Shown: positions 1 to 12,699, numbered from the stretch's first letter. The stretch is 64,000 nt of DNA from Neoscytalidium dimidiatum (GCA_037367355.1 CM074703.1:372001-436000); one strand, 5' to 3'. Notes: generated by a model not told the origin, from the letters alone. Translations and numbers: made by a program.

Positions 1-306
1 GCGTGGTTCTTGATATCGGAGAACGTCTTCTTCAGAGATTCGGGCGACGTGTCGGTGGGAAATGACTCGAGCACGGCTCCTGGTGCGGACGAACGCAGCG
101 TGTTGGCAAGTTCCTGCAAAGGCTCGGGGCGACGGGCGAGAAGTGCGACGGCAAGGTTGCCGTGAGCGGGGTGGGAGAGGACTCGAGCAATCCCAGCACC
201 CTAAATACGGTTTGCGCTCCGATTCACTAGCTATTCTCTCGGACAGTGGGAAGCTTACCGTGCTCGGGCCTGCGCCGATGAGGATTGCGAGCCCTGATGG
301 AGCCAT
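1..306 (-). CDS. Short-chain dehydrogenase/reductase, 5' part (partial at window edge)
   Basis: This is the N-terminal part of a Rossmann-fold SDR that probably uses NAD(P)H. Exon 1 runs from 306 to 259 and encodes 16 residues starting MAPSGLAILIGAG. A 58-nt GT-AG intron (258-201) follows. Exon 2 (from 200) continues in phase 0 and leaves the window at base 1. The joined sequence gives the dinucleotide-binding glycine motif GAGPSTGAGIARVL, followed by a hydrophobic strand ending in ALLARRPE, which fits the SDR cofactor-binding end. The catalytic Tyr-Lys region lies outside the window, so substrate and subfamily cannot be named. The start was chosen because the Met lies directly before the first beta strand and no in-frame extension is needed. 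Confidence 0.8.
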   Translation of the reverse strand, partial: MAPSGLAILIGAGPSTVSFPLSERIASESERKPYLGCWDCSSPLPPRSRQPCRRTSRPSPRAFAGTCQHAAFVRTRSRARVISHRHVARISEEDVLRYQEPR

Positions 307-1370
307 TTCTTTAGGAGATTACAGAAGGTGGTGCAGATGTGGCCGGCGACGGACGTTCTCACAAGTTGGATTGTGTGTCGAGGCTACATTACTTCAATTA
401 GTCGAGATTTAGTTAAAGAGTCCGAATGTTGAATAAGCACGAAGCGGGGAGATGGGAATGCTCATGACGTCATTTGATAAGTCGGGAAGTCCGTCCGCTA
501 CGGCTCTTCATATGCCGTAAAACCCAACGGCCACGGACTTAGAGGAGGATGGATGGAATTCGAATCACGTAGGCCACGCTTTGCAGGCTACGTTGCGTCT
601 CTGAGCTTCAGGTAGGGTAAAGCCTTGCGTCCCGCTCTTTCGCTCTACACAGTCAAGCATACTGTCGGAGGAGCTTTGTTGGGTAAGCGAAGGACGGAAT
701 CAAAGCGATGGGAGAGGATACAATGAAGACCAGTTGGGGAAATGGTTTAGGGGGATTCAGACGCTCTGAGATAGTTGGCCTAGGGCATCTCAAAAGCTTG
801 TCCGACGAAACGAGAGGGTATGCGAAGTAGAGAGACGATAAGTCTTGTCCCTGGTCGACGAAGGGCCCATGACAATGCCCATTCGCAATCAGCAACCACA
901 CCAGTGCGTCCTCCGCGGGCATTAGGTATGCGCTACGAAGACGTCGGGCTCTCGTCGTAAGGAAGGCACGGACAAACACGGGAGTTGGGCACTCGCACTG
1001 GACGCGCCAGCATTGCCCCAGAGAAACAATGCAAATACGGGTAAGGCAAGTGTCTACAGGCCCGGCGAGTGCTGTAGGACGGGCCTAGGCGTTTGCTGTT
1101 CGTGCTCACATGCTGAGGAATGCAAAGCAGGATGGCGGAGAAGGGAGAAGGCGCTCGCCCAGCCTGTGGCTTACGTAGCGCTTGGCGGAGCAGCCGCAGC
1201 GATCGGCGCCGACTGGGGACTCAGGACAGCACCCGTACTGGACAGCTCCCCTCGCCGCTGTCCGCGCTGCAGCTCCCGTCCACGACCCATGCCGCCGCGC
1301 CCGTCTTCGAGCCCAACCCGCGACATAATCTCCTACTTTCGAGCGCATCCAGCGCCACCCTCTGCCCGTC
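307..1370. other. Intergenic, divergent promoter region
   Basis: This 1.06-kb stretch lies between the minus-strand SDR and the plus-strand VPS45 gene, so it should hold both promoters. Open frames here on both strands lack family-like sequence, and their composition does not look coding. The part from about 1,100 to 1,370 is C-rich and probably the VPS45 5' leader. I see no RNA gene or repeat. Confidence 0.5.
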
Positions 1371-3431
1371 ATGGATATCGTGCAGGCCGTCTCCGGCTAC
1401 ATCTCCAAGATGGTGTCGGCTGGCGACAGCTCCACCGGTTCTCAGGCCGCCAAGATGAAGATACTATTGCTCGACAGCGAGACGGTAGGTCCGTTACCTC
1501 GCCCGCCAGTGACCCCAGATCCGCCATTGACACACACTCTCTCTCTCTTTCTTTTTCTCTCTGCAGGTCCCTATCGTTTCAACCGCCACCACTCAGTCGG
1601 CTCTGCTCAGCCATGAAGTCTACTTGACCGAGTTCGTCCACCACCGACCCCCGAAGCCTGCCCCGCTGACCAGGCACAAAGTCGCCTCGACAGCCAGACG
1701 CGCGAGAAGATGCGTCACCTGCGCTGCCTGTGCTTCGTGCGCCCATCGCCCGAATCAATTCAATTTCTCATCGACGAGTTGCGGGAGCCAAAGTACGGTG
1801 AATACAATATCTGTAAGACGCTCCAGCCTCCCCTCCTGCCGAGCCATTCTAACTCGGCAAGATTTCAGCAACATAATACGTAAGTCCTCGCTCGAGCGCC
1901 TAGCCGAAGCCGATGACCACGAAGTCGTGCGCGCCGTCCACGAGTACTTCGCCGACTACCTCGTCATCAACCCCGACCTTATGTCCCTCAATCTACAACA
2001 CAGGATATGGAGCAACAATCCGGACCTATGGCATCCTGATTCCCTTCAGCGCTCAACCGAGGGTATCATTGCTCTGCTGCTATCGCTCAAGAAGAAACCC
2101 TTGATCCGCTATCAAAGGAACAGCTCGCTCGCGAAGAAGCTGGCCACGGAGGTTCGCTACCAGATGACACAAGAGGAACAGCTCTTCGATTTCCGAAAAA
2201 CCGACACGCCTCCTATCCTGCTTATAGTTGACAGGAGAGATGATCCAGTGACGCCTCTGCTCACCCAGTGGACATACCAAGCCATGGTTCATGAGCTCCT
2301 GGGCATCAAGAATGGCAGGGTTGATCTCAGTGATGTACCCGACATCCGGCCAGAGCTGAAGGTGGGTCATCCAACACGGTCTCATGCAGGCTACATAATG
2401 ACGAGACTTCCCTACTAGGAAATCACGCTTTCTCAAGACCAGGACCCTTTCTTCAAAAAGAATATGTATCTCAACTTTGGAGACCTAGGCCAGAATGCCA
2501 AGGACTATGTCGAGCAATTCGCGTCGAAGCAACAAGGCAGCCTGAAGCTAGAGTCCATCACTGACATGAAGCGCTTTGTCGAGGATTATCCCGAATTCCG
2601 TAAGCTGTCGGGCAACGTGACCAAGCATGTCACCCTCGTCGGAGAATTGAGTCGACGAGTAGGAGAAGATCATCTCCTAGACGTTAGCGAGCTAGAGCAG
2701 AGCCTGGCGTGTAACGATAACCATTCGAATGATGTCAAGGTGTGCAAGGCGCCTGTCTGGTGCAAACGTTCGGCGCTGATTAGTCGCAGCAACTACAACA
2801 ACTCATCTCAAACCCCGCAATACCGCCTGATAACAAACTTCGCCTCACTGCAATATACGCGCTCAGATACCACAAACACCCGTCCAATTCCATCCCTATG
2901 CTCCTCGATCTTCTCGCCGTCGCTGGCAACCTGTCACGTCACAGGATCGACCTGGTCAACAAAATCTTGCAATACCATCAGTCTCTGCAGGCCACAACGT
3001 CGGCAGCTAACGGCATCCCCGACCTCTTCCAATCGGGGTCCCTTTTCAGCAGCGCACAGAACCGTTTCAAGGGGCTGAAGGGGGTGGAGAACGTGTATAC
3101 TCAACATTCTCCACGATTAGAGGGGACACTGCAAGATCTGATTAAGGGGCGGCTACGGGATCAGTTGTACCCATTTGTGGAAGGCGGTGGTACTAGCAGA
3201 GACAAACCGCAGGATATCATAATTTTCATGGTCGGGGGAGCAACTTACGAGGAAGCGAAGATGGTGGCACAGGTCAATGCCAGCTCACCAGGGGTAAGAG
3301 TGGTCCTCGGTGGCACATCGATACACAACAGCATGTCCTTCTTGGAGGAGGTTGAAGACGCCGTGCAGTCTTGGCCAGAGCCGGCACCGACTAGCGCCGC
3401 TGGAAGGTTGAGAAGAGAGATTGGGCGGTGA
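1371..3431 (+). CDS. VPS45: Vacuolar protein sorting-associated protein 45 (Sec1/Munc18 family)
   Basis: SM protein that regulates SNARE assembly (Tlg2/Pep12-type syntaxins in yeast) for Golgi-to-endosome/vacuole traffic. I read six exons: 1371-1484, 1567-1631, 1682-1812, 1862-2361, 2419-2739 and 2790-3431. The introns are 49-82 nt and the total is 1,773 nt or 590 aa, the usual size for the family. The N-terminus MDIVQAVSGYISKMVSAGD and the following MKILLLDSET strand are typical of VPS45. Later segments include a conserved SN-I-IRKSSLERLAEADDHE region, the domain-2 sequence LLIVDRRDDPVTPLLTQWTY, and a C-terminal IIFMVGGATYEEA block followed by VRVVLGGTSIHNS. All frames close across introns without indels. 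The second exon uses a GTTCGT donor, which is non-canonical at position 3 but keeps frame and sequence (join gives DRLD). Confidence 0.95.
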
Positions 3432-3915
3432 TGAGAGCACGCTGATGGCGTGGTGCGGCGTTGGTGGTACATGGTCAGTATCCTCCATAGAAGGATTGGT
3501 TCTCGGGCAAGCGGTACGCATATTACAGTAGCATGCATTTCTTGTGGCTGCGGCGTTTTTCTCCTCTTGTTTTGGCCAGATGACCGTGAACAGTGCAAGC
3601 TTGGAGAACTGTCCTGTCTGTCCACCAGCCAAAATGGAGACGAACACGGCGGTACAGTACTCTCCGCCCCTCTCAGACATATGTTTGGGCCAAAACAGAA
3701 GACATCCGGGTCATGTCGGCCCACGGAAGGCCCGTGAGTTCCGTACCCAATTTCACGGAGTTAGCGGAGTTACCGGTGCTTCGTCCTAGACCCCGCCCCG
3801 CCCTACCTTGATGACCGCGTTCAAAAAAAAATCTACCACATGGATCCCTTCTGTGCATCGACAAAAGCTATATAATCAAAAGAACAGCCTTCCGTTTGGG
3901 ATCACCTTCGAAACA
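3432..3915. other. Intergenic region between VPS45 and the dienelactone hydrolase gene
   Basis: This should hold the VPS45 3' UTR and the promoter of the next gene. Several overlapping open frames on both strands have no family-like content. An A-run at 3,823-3,831 and a TATA-like site near 3,869 are the only visible features. Confidence 0.5.
3869..3875 (+). promoter_or_regulatory. TATA-like box
   Basis: TATATAA lies 41 nt upstream of the ATG of the dienelactone hydrolase gene, in an otherwise non-AT-rich region. The spacing is short for a fungal TATA-to-ATG distance, so this is only a candidate. Confidence 0.35.
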
Positions 3916-4817
3916 ATGGCCTCCTATCCTCCTGGTAAATGTTGTATCGCTGGCGTGAAGCACGAGGGAACTGCCGTCGGCAAGTTTGAGAAGGTTGGAG
4001 GCAGTAAGTTGTCCATTTTCGAGAGCAAAGAGTTTGGCCTTAATCTGGCTGCAGTTGATTGCTATGTCACGTACCCAGAAGACAAAAGCACCCATACTGC
4101 CATCCTGTTTCTGACCGATGCCATGGGCCATTTAGCCCTCAATGGTCACCTGTGAGTATCTCCCTGTTGCACCAGGAGATTTGATTTTTAACGTTGGAGC
4201 CAGCATGGCCGATCAGTTCGCTGCTAACGGCTACTTTGTCGTGATGCCTGACCTTTTTGGGGGGGACCCAGTCCCTGCCGATGTCAATATGGATACCTTT
4301 GACCTACAAGGTTGGCTTGCGAAGCACCCAATCTCTCGGGTTGACCCTATTGTCGCTAGTGTCATCAAGGCTATGCGCGGTAGTCTTGGTTGCAGGCGAA
4401 TTGGCAGCGTTGGATATTGTTTCGGCGCCAAGTATGTCGTTCGTAACTTGAAGGGCGGAGACCTCATTGATGCCGGTTTCATCGCCCATCCCTCTTTCGT
4501 CGAGGTTGATGAACTCAAGGCCATCACTCAGCCTCTGAGCATCGCTGCTGCAGGTTAGTTCCGAAGTCACATCTACTTTTATCATGGCCATCACTGACTT
4601 CCCTGAAGAGGATGACTTCATCTTCCCAACACACAAGCGACGTGAGTCTGAAGACATCCTAGCGGAAATGAAGGCGACCTACCAGGTGGTACTGTATTCA
4701 GGCACTGCCCACGGATTCGCCAATCGTGCCGACCTCTCCAAGAAACACCTCAAGTTTGCCAAGGAGCAGGCATTCCTACAGGCAGTTCAGTGGTTTGATG
4801 AGTACGTGAAGGTATAA
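3916..4817 (+). CDS. Dienelactone hydrolase family protein
   Basis: Alpha/beta-hydrolase of the dienelactone hydrolase (DLH) family, probably cytosolic. The exons are 3916-4151, 4204-4553 and 4609-4817 (introns 52 and 55 nt), giving 264 aa, normal for the family. The nucleophile elbow is VGYCFG, with the nucleophilic Cys near residue 151. The acid residue lies in AAAEDDFIFP after the second intron, and the catalytic His is in YSGTAHGFANR. MADQFAANGYFVVMPDLFGGD is a family signature. The start MASYPPGKCC is preferred over an in-frame upstream Met at 3808 because homologues begin close to the Cys-Cys motif. The true substrate is unknown; fungal members are often unrelated to chloroaromatic degradation. 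Confidence 0.9.
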
Positions 4818-6386
4818 GATAAACTATGGGTCAGGGGCGTCGGACAGCGTATTTATTCCGACTTTTCAACTCTTTGAGATGAATTCCATGGCTGGGAGAG
4901 GGATGACAGTCCTCTGAGCTGGTGTTCAATCGCTTCGTGCAATCAACGCAGTTTGGATTGTCATGCAAGGGCCCGGTACCCACCTTCTGTTTTTCTCTTA
5001 GCATATCTCCATTTCTCAGGCAATCTCTCTCTCTTTTTTTTTCTCCGTTTGCGGATGTAGCCCTATTGTCCGAAAAGCCGGTCTGCTACCCGTGCTTAAT
5101 ATCCATCTACAGTGTCTCAGTGCTCAGCTACGACTATAAGTGCTCTTCCCATTGTGCACCAAGTCGTGCTAACCCCCAAGTCGTTGACAGGTGCTACCGG
5201 CCGTCCAGCCTCAAAGAAGGCTTTGTTATAGTTTCGAAACACTCCCTCTCGGCTTCCTCGAAAATCGCCTTTGTGAGGCCACCTATGTGCGATTTTGTAA
5301 AAACTTGAAATAGTCGCTGGTCTCCGGCTCGCCGCAAAACACATCAAGACCAACCCTTTATATTTTACCCGATTTCAATGCTTCAACGAGAGCTGATTCG
5401 TCCACGACTGCCCTCGAGCAGTGTTGATCAAAATACTCGAGCTCATTATGACTGCGATTTCGGATGCGCCAACCATGCCGGTGGTGCTGGCGTTCAGTGG
5501 TACGCTAATGGGGACGACGTCGGAGGTCTCTAGCAGAGACTGCAGCGTTGAACAGTACGTCGCCTTATAAGCCGTCTCATTGGTCTGTCAAAAGTCTACG
5601 GTTATGATACTAGATGTCGATATTGAAAATTAGCAGATACCGAGGCCACCAGTCTGAGCTCATGGAGGAGAGGGGCAAGAAACCCCCATCCAAATCTCCG
5701 TATGGCAGAGTTCCCATTTACACGATTAAGGCCTGGAACCGGCCGTCTTGTTGGACTTTCCGAGCGATGTGTTCGAGCAATTCCTTCCTATCCGGGACAT
5801 GGCCCTGGTATGTCAAAACAAGTAGCCTCTATCGAAGGCCTATCAACCACATGCAGTTCGAATCTCTGTTGGAAACCGTCCAGACAGCCGCTACAACCTC
5901 GCTTGGGGCTGCGCAAGCAAAGTGCCTTTAGCTGCGAGTTGGTTATGCTTGGCGACATGGTGACAGCAGAACGATAGGTGAATGATCCCAGGAGCTGGCC
6001 GCAGAGGCAACGAAATAAAAGCTACCAGATTGATGCCGCGCAGGAAAAGGATGGGAGTGCATCTTGGAATTTGAAAGAGCGCAACCAATGCCAGCCGGGT
6101 GGGACACTGGTATAAGAGGGCCCGATGCGAATGTATGACTAAGCGGAGCAATCTACACGCTACCTCGTGGCAGATCGACCCTTCCACATCGGTAACGGCG
6201 GCGTGCCACGTGCATCACTGCAGGCGGGACGGAAAAGCTTATGTGGCTTGCAGGCATCGCTAGACGGCAAGCCGCAGTCATTCGCGAATCCTGCTTCATG
6301 TCAGCAGCCGCATCCATCAGCTGATGCTCATCCATAGGTCATGCGTGAGAAGCCCTGTCTCTTGTCTCTTGCCCAGCACCGCCGCC
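4818..6386. other. Long intergenic region with no supported gene
   Basis: This 1.57-kb stretch holds only short overlapping open frames on both strands, none with family-like sequence. A CT-rich tract (about 5,015-5,050) follows the dienelactone hydrolase gene. Composition is normal with no RIP signature, and I see no clear repeat or tRNA. Confidence 0.45.
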
Positions 6387-7568
6387 ATGACGCACCGTGG
6401 CATCTTCAACCACATGTCTCTGGGGGAATTCCTCCGTAACCTCTTCTCAGCCTCTCCTTGCCTTCCTGTTTCCTAGCATGCGTGGCCTGAGGGATCTGGA
6501 GCCCGGTGATCGTGGCTACTCGCGTCGGCGGTTCGGCACAGCAATGAGTTTCCTTGCCGATTTGATTGTCGACGTGAGGGAGATGCGGAAAATCGAAGAC
6601 ATGCTGGAATCTCCAGACAGGTCTGTCATGGCGTTCAAGGACAGCCATCTGAGTGCTGTTGGCAGTGTCTCCGTCGCTGTACGTCCGTTTCGCCCCACTG
6701 TCACCTTCAAGCACGTTCTTACTGCGCAGTCGTGCCGCAGGCGGCAATCATCTCTCAGCTGTCTTCGACAACCCTCCAGATGCCGGGTCTGAGCCACGTA
6801 CACTGGACCGCACCGGGCTGTATCATCGCCAGCCTTCTCTTCGGGGTTCTCGCCGTGATCCTCGCCACCATCCAGCAACAAGTGCTTGGAATGCTGCTCA
6901 ACGCCGAGGGCGTCCGCATGTGGCTCAGCAATGGCCATTTCTATCCTCCCCACCGTTCCTGCCTTCCGCGGTACGACGAGTCGGTAGGGGAAATCAACGA
7001 AAACTACTGCCACCATGTCAGCCTCGCCTCGAGGGCTCAGTTTCGCGGCACTGCTCCGCGCAAGAAGAGACGGCTGCAAGTCTCTATTGCAGCACTTCAG
7101 TTGCTGTCCATGCCGCACAAGTTTTTGACTGCCGCTGTTGGGTTCTTCCTCGCTGGATTTGCTCTCTATCTTGGTTTTGCTTTCCGCCAGGATCTGGAAG
7201 ACACGCCTGCTCGGGACAATAATGAGGCAGTCTTTATCTCTTTTGTCGCTGTGGCTACCATCGTTGTCATGTCCGGTATGGGCGTCAGTCTGTGGAAGGT
7301 TTGGGAAGTGCGAGGCGCTGAGAAGAGGTCGGACAGAGACTTGTATGGGGACGAAGAGTCGGAGTCGTTTGATGCTGACAGTGAGGAAAGCGGCTACGAA
7401 GCCGATGAGTCGCAGCTTCTCGGTAGTCCGCAGCTAGAGAGGGCCTTCAAGACAAGAGGGAAGGTGTCAAGGAAATCAAAGCACGATGAGATTGCCGACA
7501 TATTAGAAGAGGCAGCTCTACTACATAAGAGAGTCGCGCAGTTACTAAGAGAGGAGACTAGTGCCTAG
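6387..7568 (+). CDS. Fungal multi-pass membrane protein of unknown function
   Basis: The last exon (6741-7568) is secure and joins exon 6478-6678 across a 62-nt intron (6679-6740), reading SAVGSVSVA then AAIISQLSS. The start is uncertain. Option 1 begins at ATG 6478 (342 aa). Option 2 begins at ATG 6387 with an intron 6436-6541 (337 aa, MTHRGIFNHMSLGEFLP then MSFLADL). Both keep frame. Hydrophobic segments lie at CIIASLLFGVLAVILATI, FLTAAVGFFLAGFALYLGF and AVFISFVAVATIVVMSGMG. A strongly acidic, Ser-rich stretch (DEESESFDADSEESGYEADE) and a charged helix near the end follow. I know similar fungal proteins only as uncharacterised. The stop codon lies at the edge of the RIP block, so the C-terminus may have been shortened. 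Confidence 0.7.
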
Positions 7569-8299
7569 TACTATATAATAATTGGAAATATCTTACTACT
7601 ATAAGAAGTTATATATTATAACATTTAGGGTTAAGGGTAAAAGTAGAGCATGTTAGGAAAGATAGCACTATAAAAATATAGTACTTATATTAATTATCTA
7701 TACTTTTATCTATACTACTAGTTTTCTACTTATAAAAGCTAAATACTATTATTAAATAGTAAGTATATTAGAGGCTATTTTATAGTATATTAGAGTAGTA
7801 TAATAGTAAAAGACTATACTAGTAGAGTATATTAGTATATTATAAGAAACTAGTTATTCTAGTAACTATCTTACTAGACTTCTAGCTATAAGAATTTATT
7901 AAGCTACTATCTATTCTATCTAGTAAAAAAAATATTTTACTTATATACTATTAGTAATTTATATATAACTATTATCTAGAGTAATAGAATTTACTTCTAT
8001 AATAGATCTTAGAAGTATTAGATAAAGAAAATTATATATTCTAGTCTATAGTAGAATTATTAAGTAGCTTAAAGAAGATAAAGTACTTCTCTAATATATT
8101 AGACTAGTATACTAGATAGTTAGTATTAAGTATATATATATTATAGATAGTTAGTAGAAATATAGCTCTCTTAGTAACTAGTTTATATTTATCAGTAGTA
8201 ATATTAGTATAAAAATATAGTTCTAGTAAATTACGAAAATCTATAAATTTATATATTAAATTTACTTCTCTATATATTATATAGATTTATTAAAATATA

Positions 8300-9757
8300 T
8301 AAAATATTAGTTTTTACTAATAAATCTACTAAATTAGGAGCTATATAGAATCTAAGAAAATAGAATATATATCTAATTTAAGATTTTGTTAAACTTAAAG
8401 TATTAGAAGAAATATATAAGAAAATAGATTCTTAGGAAATTTAATTAAATATTATAATATAAGAATAACTTTTAGAAATTCTAATAAACCTAAGACTTTC
8501 TACTAGCCTACTTATATAGGCTAGAACTTTCTTAGATTCTAGATAATTACACCTTAGTTTTAATAAAAATATAGAAAAATTTAGAAATATAGAAATAGAA
8601 ATTCCGTAAGAAAGCTCTTTTATACCGATACTATTTCTTATATATATTTAAGATTTCTTTAAAATAGATTCTACTAAATATCTATTTTACGTAGATAATA
8701 TCTCTTTAATAGCGAGCTTAAATAGCTAGAAAAAGGATACTAAAATATTTAGAAGAGAAGTAGAAAGACTCTATAAATTAAATACGGAAAATACTATATA
8801 ATTCAATCTTAAAAAGACTAAATTAATATATTTTTCTAAAAAGAAAACGATAAGAAATTCTACTTTAAACCTATCTAATAGAATAGTAATAAAGGCTAAG
8901 AATTTAGTCTAAAATCTTAGAGTTTTTCTAGACTCCCTTCTTAGTATTAAAAAGTATATTAATATAAAAATTAACTAAGCTTAGATAGCGCTATTAAAGC
9001 TAGATTAACTAGCTAATATTAAATATAAACTAAGTATAATTATAATATATTAGTTATAACTAGCCTATATTATATCTATATTTATTATAGCTTTATTTTT
9101 TACTAGAATAACTATTAAACGCCGGGCTATAAATAGCTAGATAGCTAGAAACTATTATAAGGAGGAGGCTACCGGTATATTACTAGTAGAACCCTAGTAG
9201 CCGGATAGAGGATAAAACTCTAACTAAGGCCGGCTAACTAAAACCTCCTCTCTATTAAATCGTCTATCTACGAATATAAATCCTTCGTTCCTCTATTAAC
9301 TTTCTATCTATTATATAGTCCTTATAAATAGCTAGTATAGATTAAAGCTATAAACGTAGCTAAAATACTAATAAATAATAGAAATTCTATTTAATTAGGA
9401 TAGGATCTAGATTATAAAATACTAGATATTAAAAAAGCTAATTCTCTAGCTAAATACGCTATAAAAATTTCTTTTAATAATAAATTATCTAGCTATATAT
9501 TTTTTAAAATATATAAACTATCGGGTTTTAATAATTTATAAGGATAAAAAGCTTATAAGTAAAAAGAAACGTCTTCTAAAGACTTATATTTAAGAATATT
9601 TAACTAGAAAATAAGAAAAAAGCTAATCTTTCTATCTATAGAAAGAGAAATAAATTTCTTTATATACTAACTAAAAATATAATATATCTACTTTAAGTTC
9701 TATTTATTCTAGTTTAAATAAAATTTCCGTATAATCTAATAGCTAGATAAACGCCTT
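8300..9757 (+). mobile_element. LINE (Tad1-like) reverse transcriptase remnant, RIP-degraded
   Basis: Reading the plus strand with RIP stops ignored shows a non-LTR reverse transcriptase. Around 8,620-8,715 it has PILFLIY followed by a FYVDN-type active site at about 8,685-8,700 (YVDD before mutation). It continues through the thumb region, with a motif resembling NLGVFLDS and then LANIKYGLS at about 8,920-9,030. Further downstream, a possible C-terminal region ends near 9,757. No protein can be made from it. The 5' part is not recognisable, so the left boundary is approximate. It abuts the 3' tail of an opposite-strand LINE. Confidence 0.7.
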
Positions 9758-9760
9758 AGT

Positions 9761-9790
9761 ATTATTTATTTATTTATTTATTTATTTATT
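9761..9790 (-). repeat. TTTA tandem tail of the minus-strand LINE
   Basis: About seven copies of TTTA/ATTT on the plus strand lie directly beyond the RNase H end of the minus-strand LINE. Simple-repeat 3' tails are usual for Tad1-clade LINEs. It also marks the junction with the plus-strand LINE remnant. Confidence 0.65.
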
Positions 9791-11961
9791 CGTTTAACGT
9801 CCTTATATAAGCTAAGCTTATAAAAGACGGCTAGTCTACTAATATATCTAGTCCGGTATTTCGACCGGGGTTTTTATTCTAATTTTCTTCGAGAAGGAGT
9901 CTAGAAATAGTAGGGGCTAAGCTAGTACTTTTTAGAAAGAAATAAGAAAGTAAGTAGGAGAGTAGAAGAAGTAGAAAATAACGCTAAGAAAAATAAGAGA
10001 GGATATTTCTTTATAAAGAGAGACTAAAGTTAGTTTTTTAAAAGTACGTATTTAGACTTCCGTCGAAGTAAGTTCTAATAGCTACTTTCGGATAGCTATT
10101 TAAATAGAACTTAAAGTAGCCGTATTCTATTTTAAGCTAGTAAAATACGGAGCTAGTTTCTCTTTCTATAGAAAGGTCTACTAGCTTATATTTTATTTTC
10201 TAGTTAAACCGCCGTAGATAGGACTCTTTAGAAGCTATTTCCGCTTGCTTATTCGCTATTTTTTACTATAAATTAATAAAGTCTACTTACGTTAGTATTT
10301 TAAAGAATACGTAGCTAGTAGATTCGTTATTCGGGTTTATTTTATAGGTATATTTAGCTAGGGAATCTACTTCTTCGTTACCGCGTATATTAAAATAGCT
10401 AGGAACCTATTCTAATTAAACTAAATTTCCGTTAAGGATAAGCGTTTTTACTACGTTTAAAGCTCGTATTTACGCTTATTATTCTAGGTTTCCGGATAGT
10501 ATTTTTAGACGGTAGAGCGTAGCCTAGTTATCCGCGTAGACTCTAATATCCTTATCGATATATTCGTTTCTAACTACGAGTTTAAGAGCTCTCGTAAGAG
10601 CCTCTAGTTCGCTATTATAAACTAGGTTATTATCCCCGATATTTCCTACTATAATAGTAGTTTTATCTTTAAGGGTAGAGTTATTTCTATCTATAAAAAC
10701 TACTAATTCTATTCTAGTTTTATTCGGAATTAAACTAGTGTCTATATAGATAGAAATTAGATTATTCGAAGGATTTTTAAGTTTATTTAGATATTTCTTA
10801 GCTTATTCTTCTTTCGAGAGTTTAGAGACTTTAACTAAGTAGAGGGTAGATATCTTCTAGAATAGAAAGTAGAAAGGATTAACCGTTTTAAGATTATATA
10901 GTTTATCTTTTAGAAAGTCTCTAATTTTTTTAATAAGCTTACTTTCGTATTCGCTTTCTCTTTCTAGAAGGCTTTAAATTAGGTATTTTTAGTCTAATTT
11001 AAGACTTCGTAGGGCGTAGGATTAGAGGTTATTTTCTAAGCGGATTTCCGAGGGTAGGATCGCGGCTTCTATTTCGAGGGGGATAACTAAAGCGGTTTTA
11101 AAAACGCCTAGTATCTTTTGTAGAGCTAGATTCTAGAGTATCGTAGCTTTTTATTTAAAATTCGCTTAGTTATTCTAGTATAGAACGGAGCCGTAGTTAG
11201 AAATAAAGGTAACGTAGGCTAAGTATAACTACTATACCGCGTTAGGTTTTAGTCTATTCTCGATATTAGCTAGTCGATTTATCCTCAAGAGGCTCGAACG
11301 TACTTAGCTTATTCTAATATCGACGTATTCTTTAAAATTAAGAAGTAGGTCTAAGAAAACTCCTAGATATCGAACTAGATTCTTAGGCTTTATAACTAAA
11401 CCCGTAGGTAGTTTTAAAGTAGAATTTCTTACCGTTTCTTCTTTAGAAAAATATATTAATTCGGTTTTTTTAAGGTCGAATTATATAGTATTTTCCGCAC
11501 TTAGTTTATAGAGTCTTTCCGCTTCTCTTTCTAGTATCTTAATATTCTTTTTCTAGCTATTCGAGCTTACTATTAAAGAGATATTATTAACGTAGAATAA
11601 ATAGATAGCGGAGTTCGTCTAGAATAGGTCTCAGATATAAATTAAAAATAGTATCGGCGAAATAGAGCTTTCTTACGGTATACTTATTTCTACGTTACTA
11701 AATTCTTCTATATTTCCGTCGAAACTAAGGCGTAATTATCGGGAATTTAAGAAAGTTCTAACCTACGTAAGTAGGTTAGTTAGAAGCTTTAACTTTCTTA
11801 GAATTTCTAAGAGTTATTCTTACGCGACGTAGTCATATACGCCGTATACGTCTAGAAATAGCGTAGATATCTTTAGCTTTATCTTTTAGTTTTCCTCTAC
11901 TAAATTCGTAAGAATAAAGTAGGCGTCTATAGCGGATTTTTTAAATCTTCCCCCTATTTAT

Positions 11962-12699
11962 TATTACGAACCCCCCGGACGATAGTCCCGTACGGGCAAT
12001 ATCCCCTAAGGGATAGAAACCCTTATAAGAGGAAATCTCGTAGAGAAATACTAACTATAGGGAAACGGCGCTTAGGAAGCCTAGTTAGAAAGTAAGCGAC
12101 GTAATAGAATCTCGTAGGAGAATAACTCTCTTAGAGGAACGGTTCCCGTACGGGAAGAATAAAAGGCTATAGTTATAAGAGACTATAGTCTAGCGGTATA
12201 ATACTCCCTTAATAAGAATTATAGATAGAATCTAGAAAACTAGTAGAAAGATACGTTACGCGATAATAAATAAGGTAAATATTACTACCGTTCGGCTAAG
12301 AAGATTAGAAGTTAGATTCTAGAAAACGGGCCTTAGCGCTCGAGTTATATATAAGACCTACTTCTAGATCTTTATTAATCTAAAGCCTACTCTTTTAGAT
12401 TACTATCGATCTAAGCCCTACTAGATTATAGAAGATCTAAATACTATACTAGATTATTATAGCTTTTCTATAGTATATAGATATCCTTACTAGATAGTAC
12501 TTTAACCTTTATAGTTAAATTTAAAGTTCTAATTTAATACTATATTAACTTAGAGGTAATAAGGCCTACTAAACTTCTATATTACGTAATTTCTTATTCT
12601 ATTATTACTCTCCTTTCCTCGTCTTTAAAGTAAACCCTTCGATAAATTTGAATCTACTAGGTAACTCCGAAGCCTAGTAGTAGAGGCCCCGTTATTATA
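11962..12699 (+). repeat. Left LTR of element A
   Basis: Starts TATTACGAAC (TGTTACGAAC before RIP) and ends in GTTATTATA, 738 bp. From about 12,200 it aligns closely with the LTR at 27,027-27,854. Its first roughly 240 bp differ strongly from that copy. The flanking TTTAT target duplication supports the left edge. Confidence 0.75.

Noticed and set aside
7620..7640. TTAGGGTTAAGGG resembling telomere repeat
   Set aside because: Only one and a half imperfect units within AT-rich DNA, with genes on both sides; no sign of a chromosome end.
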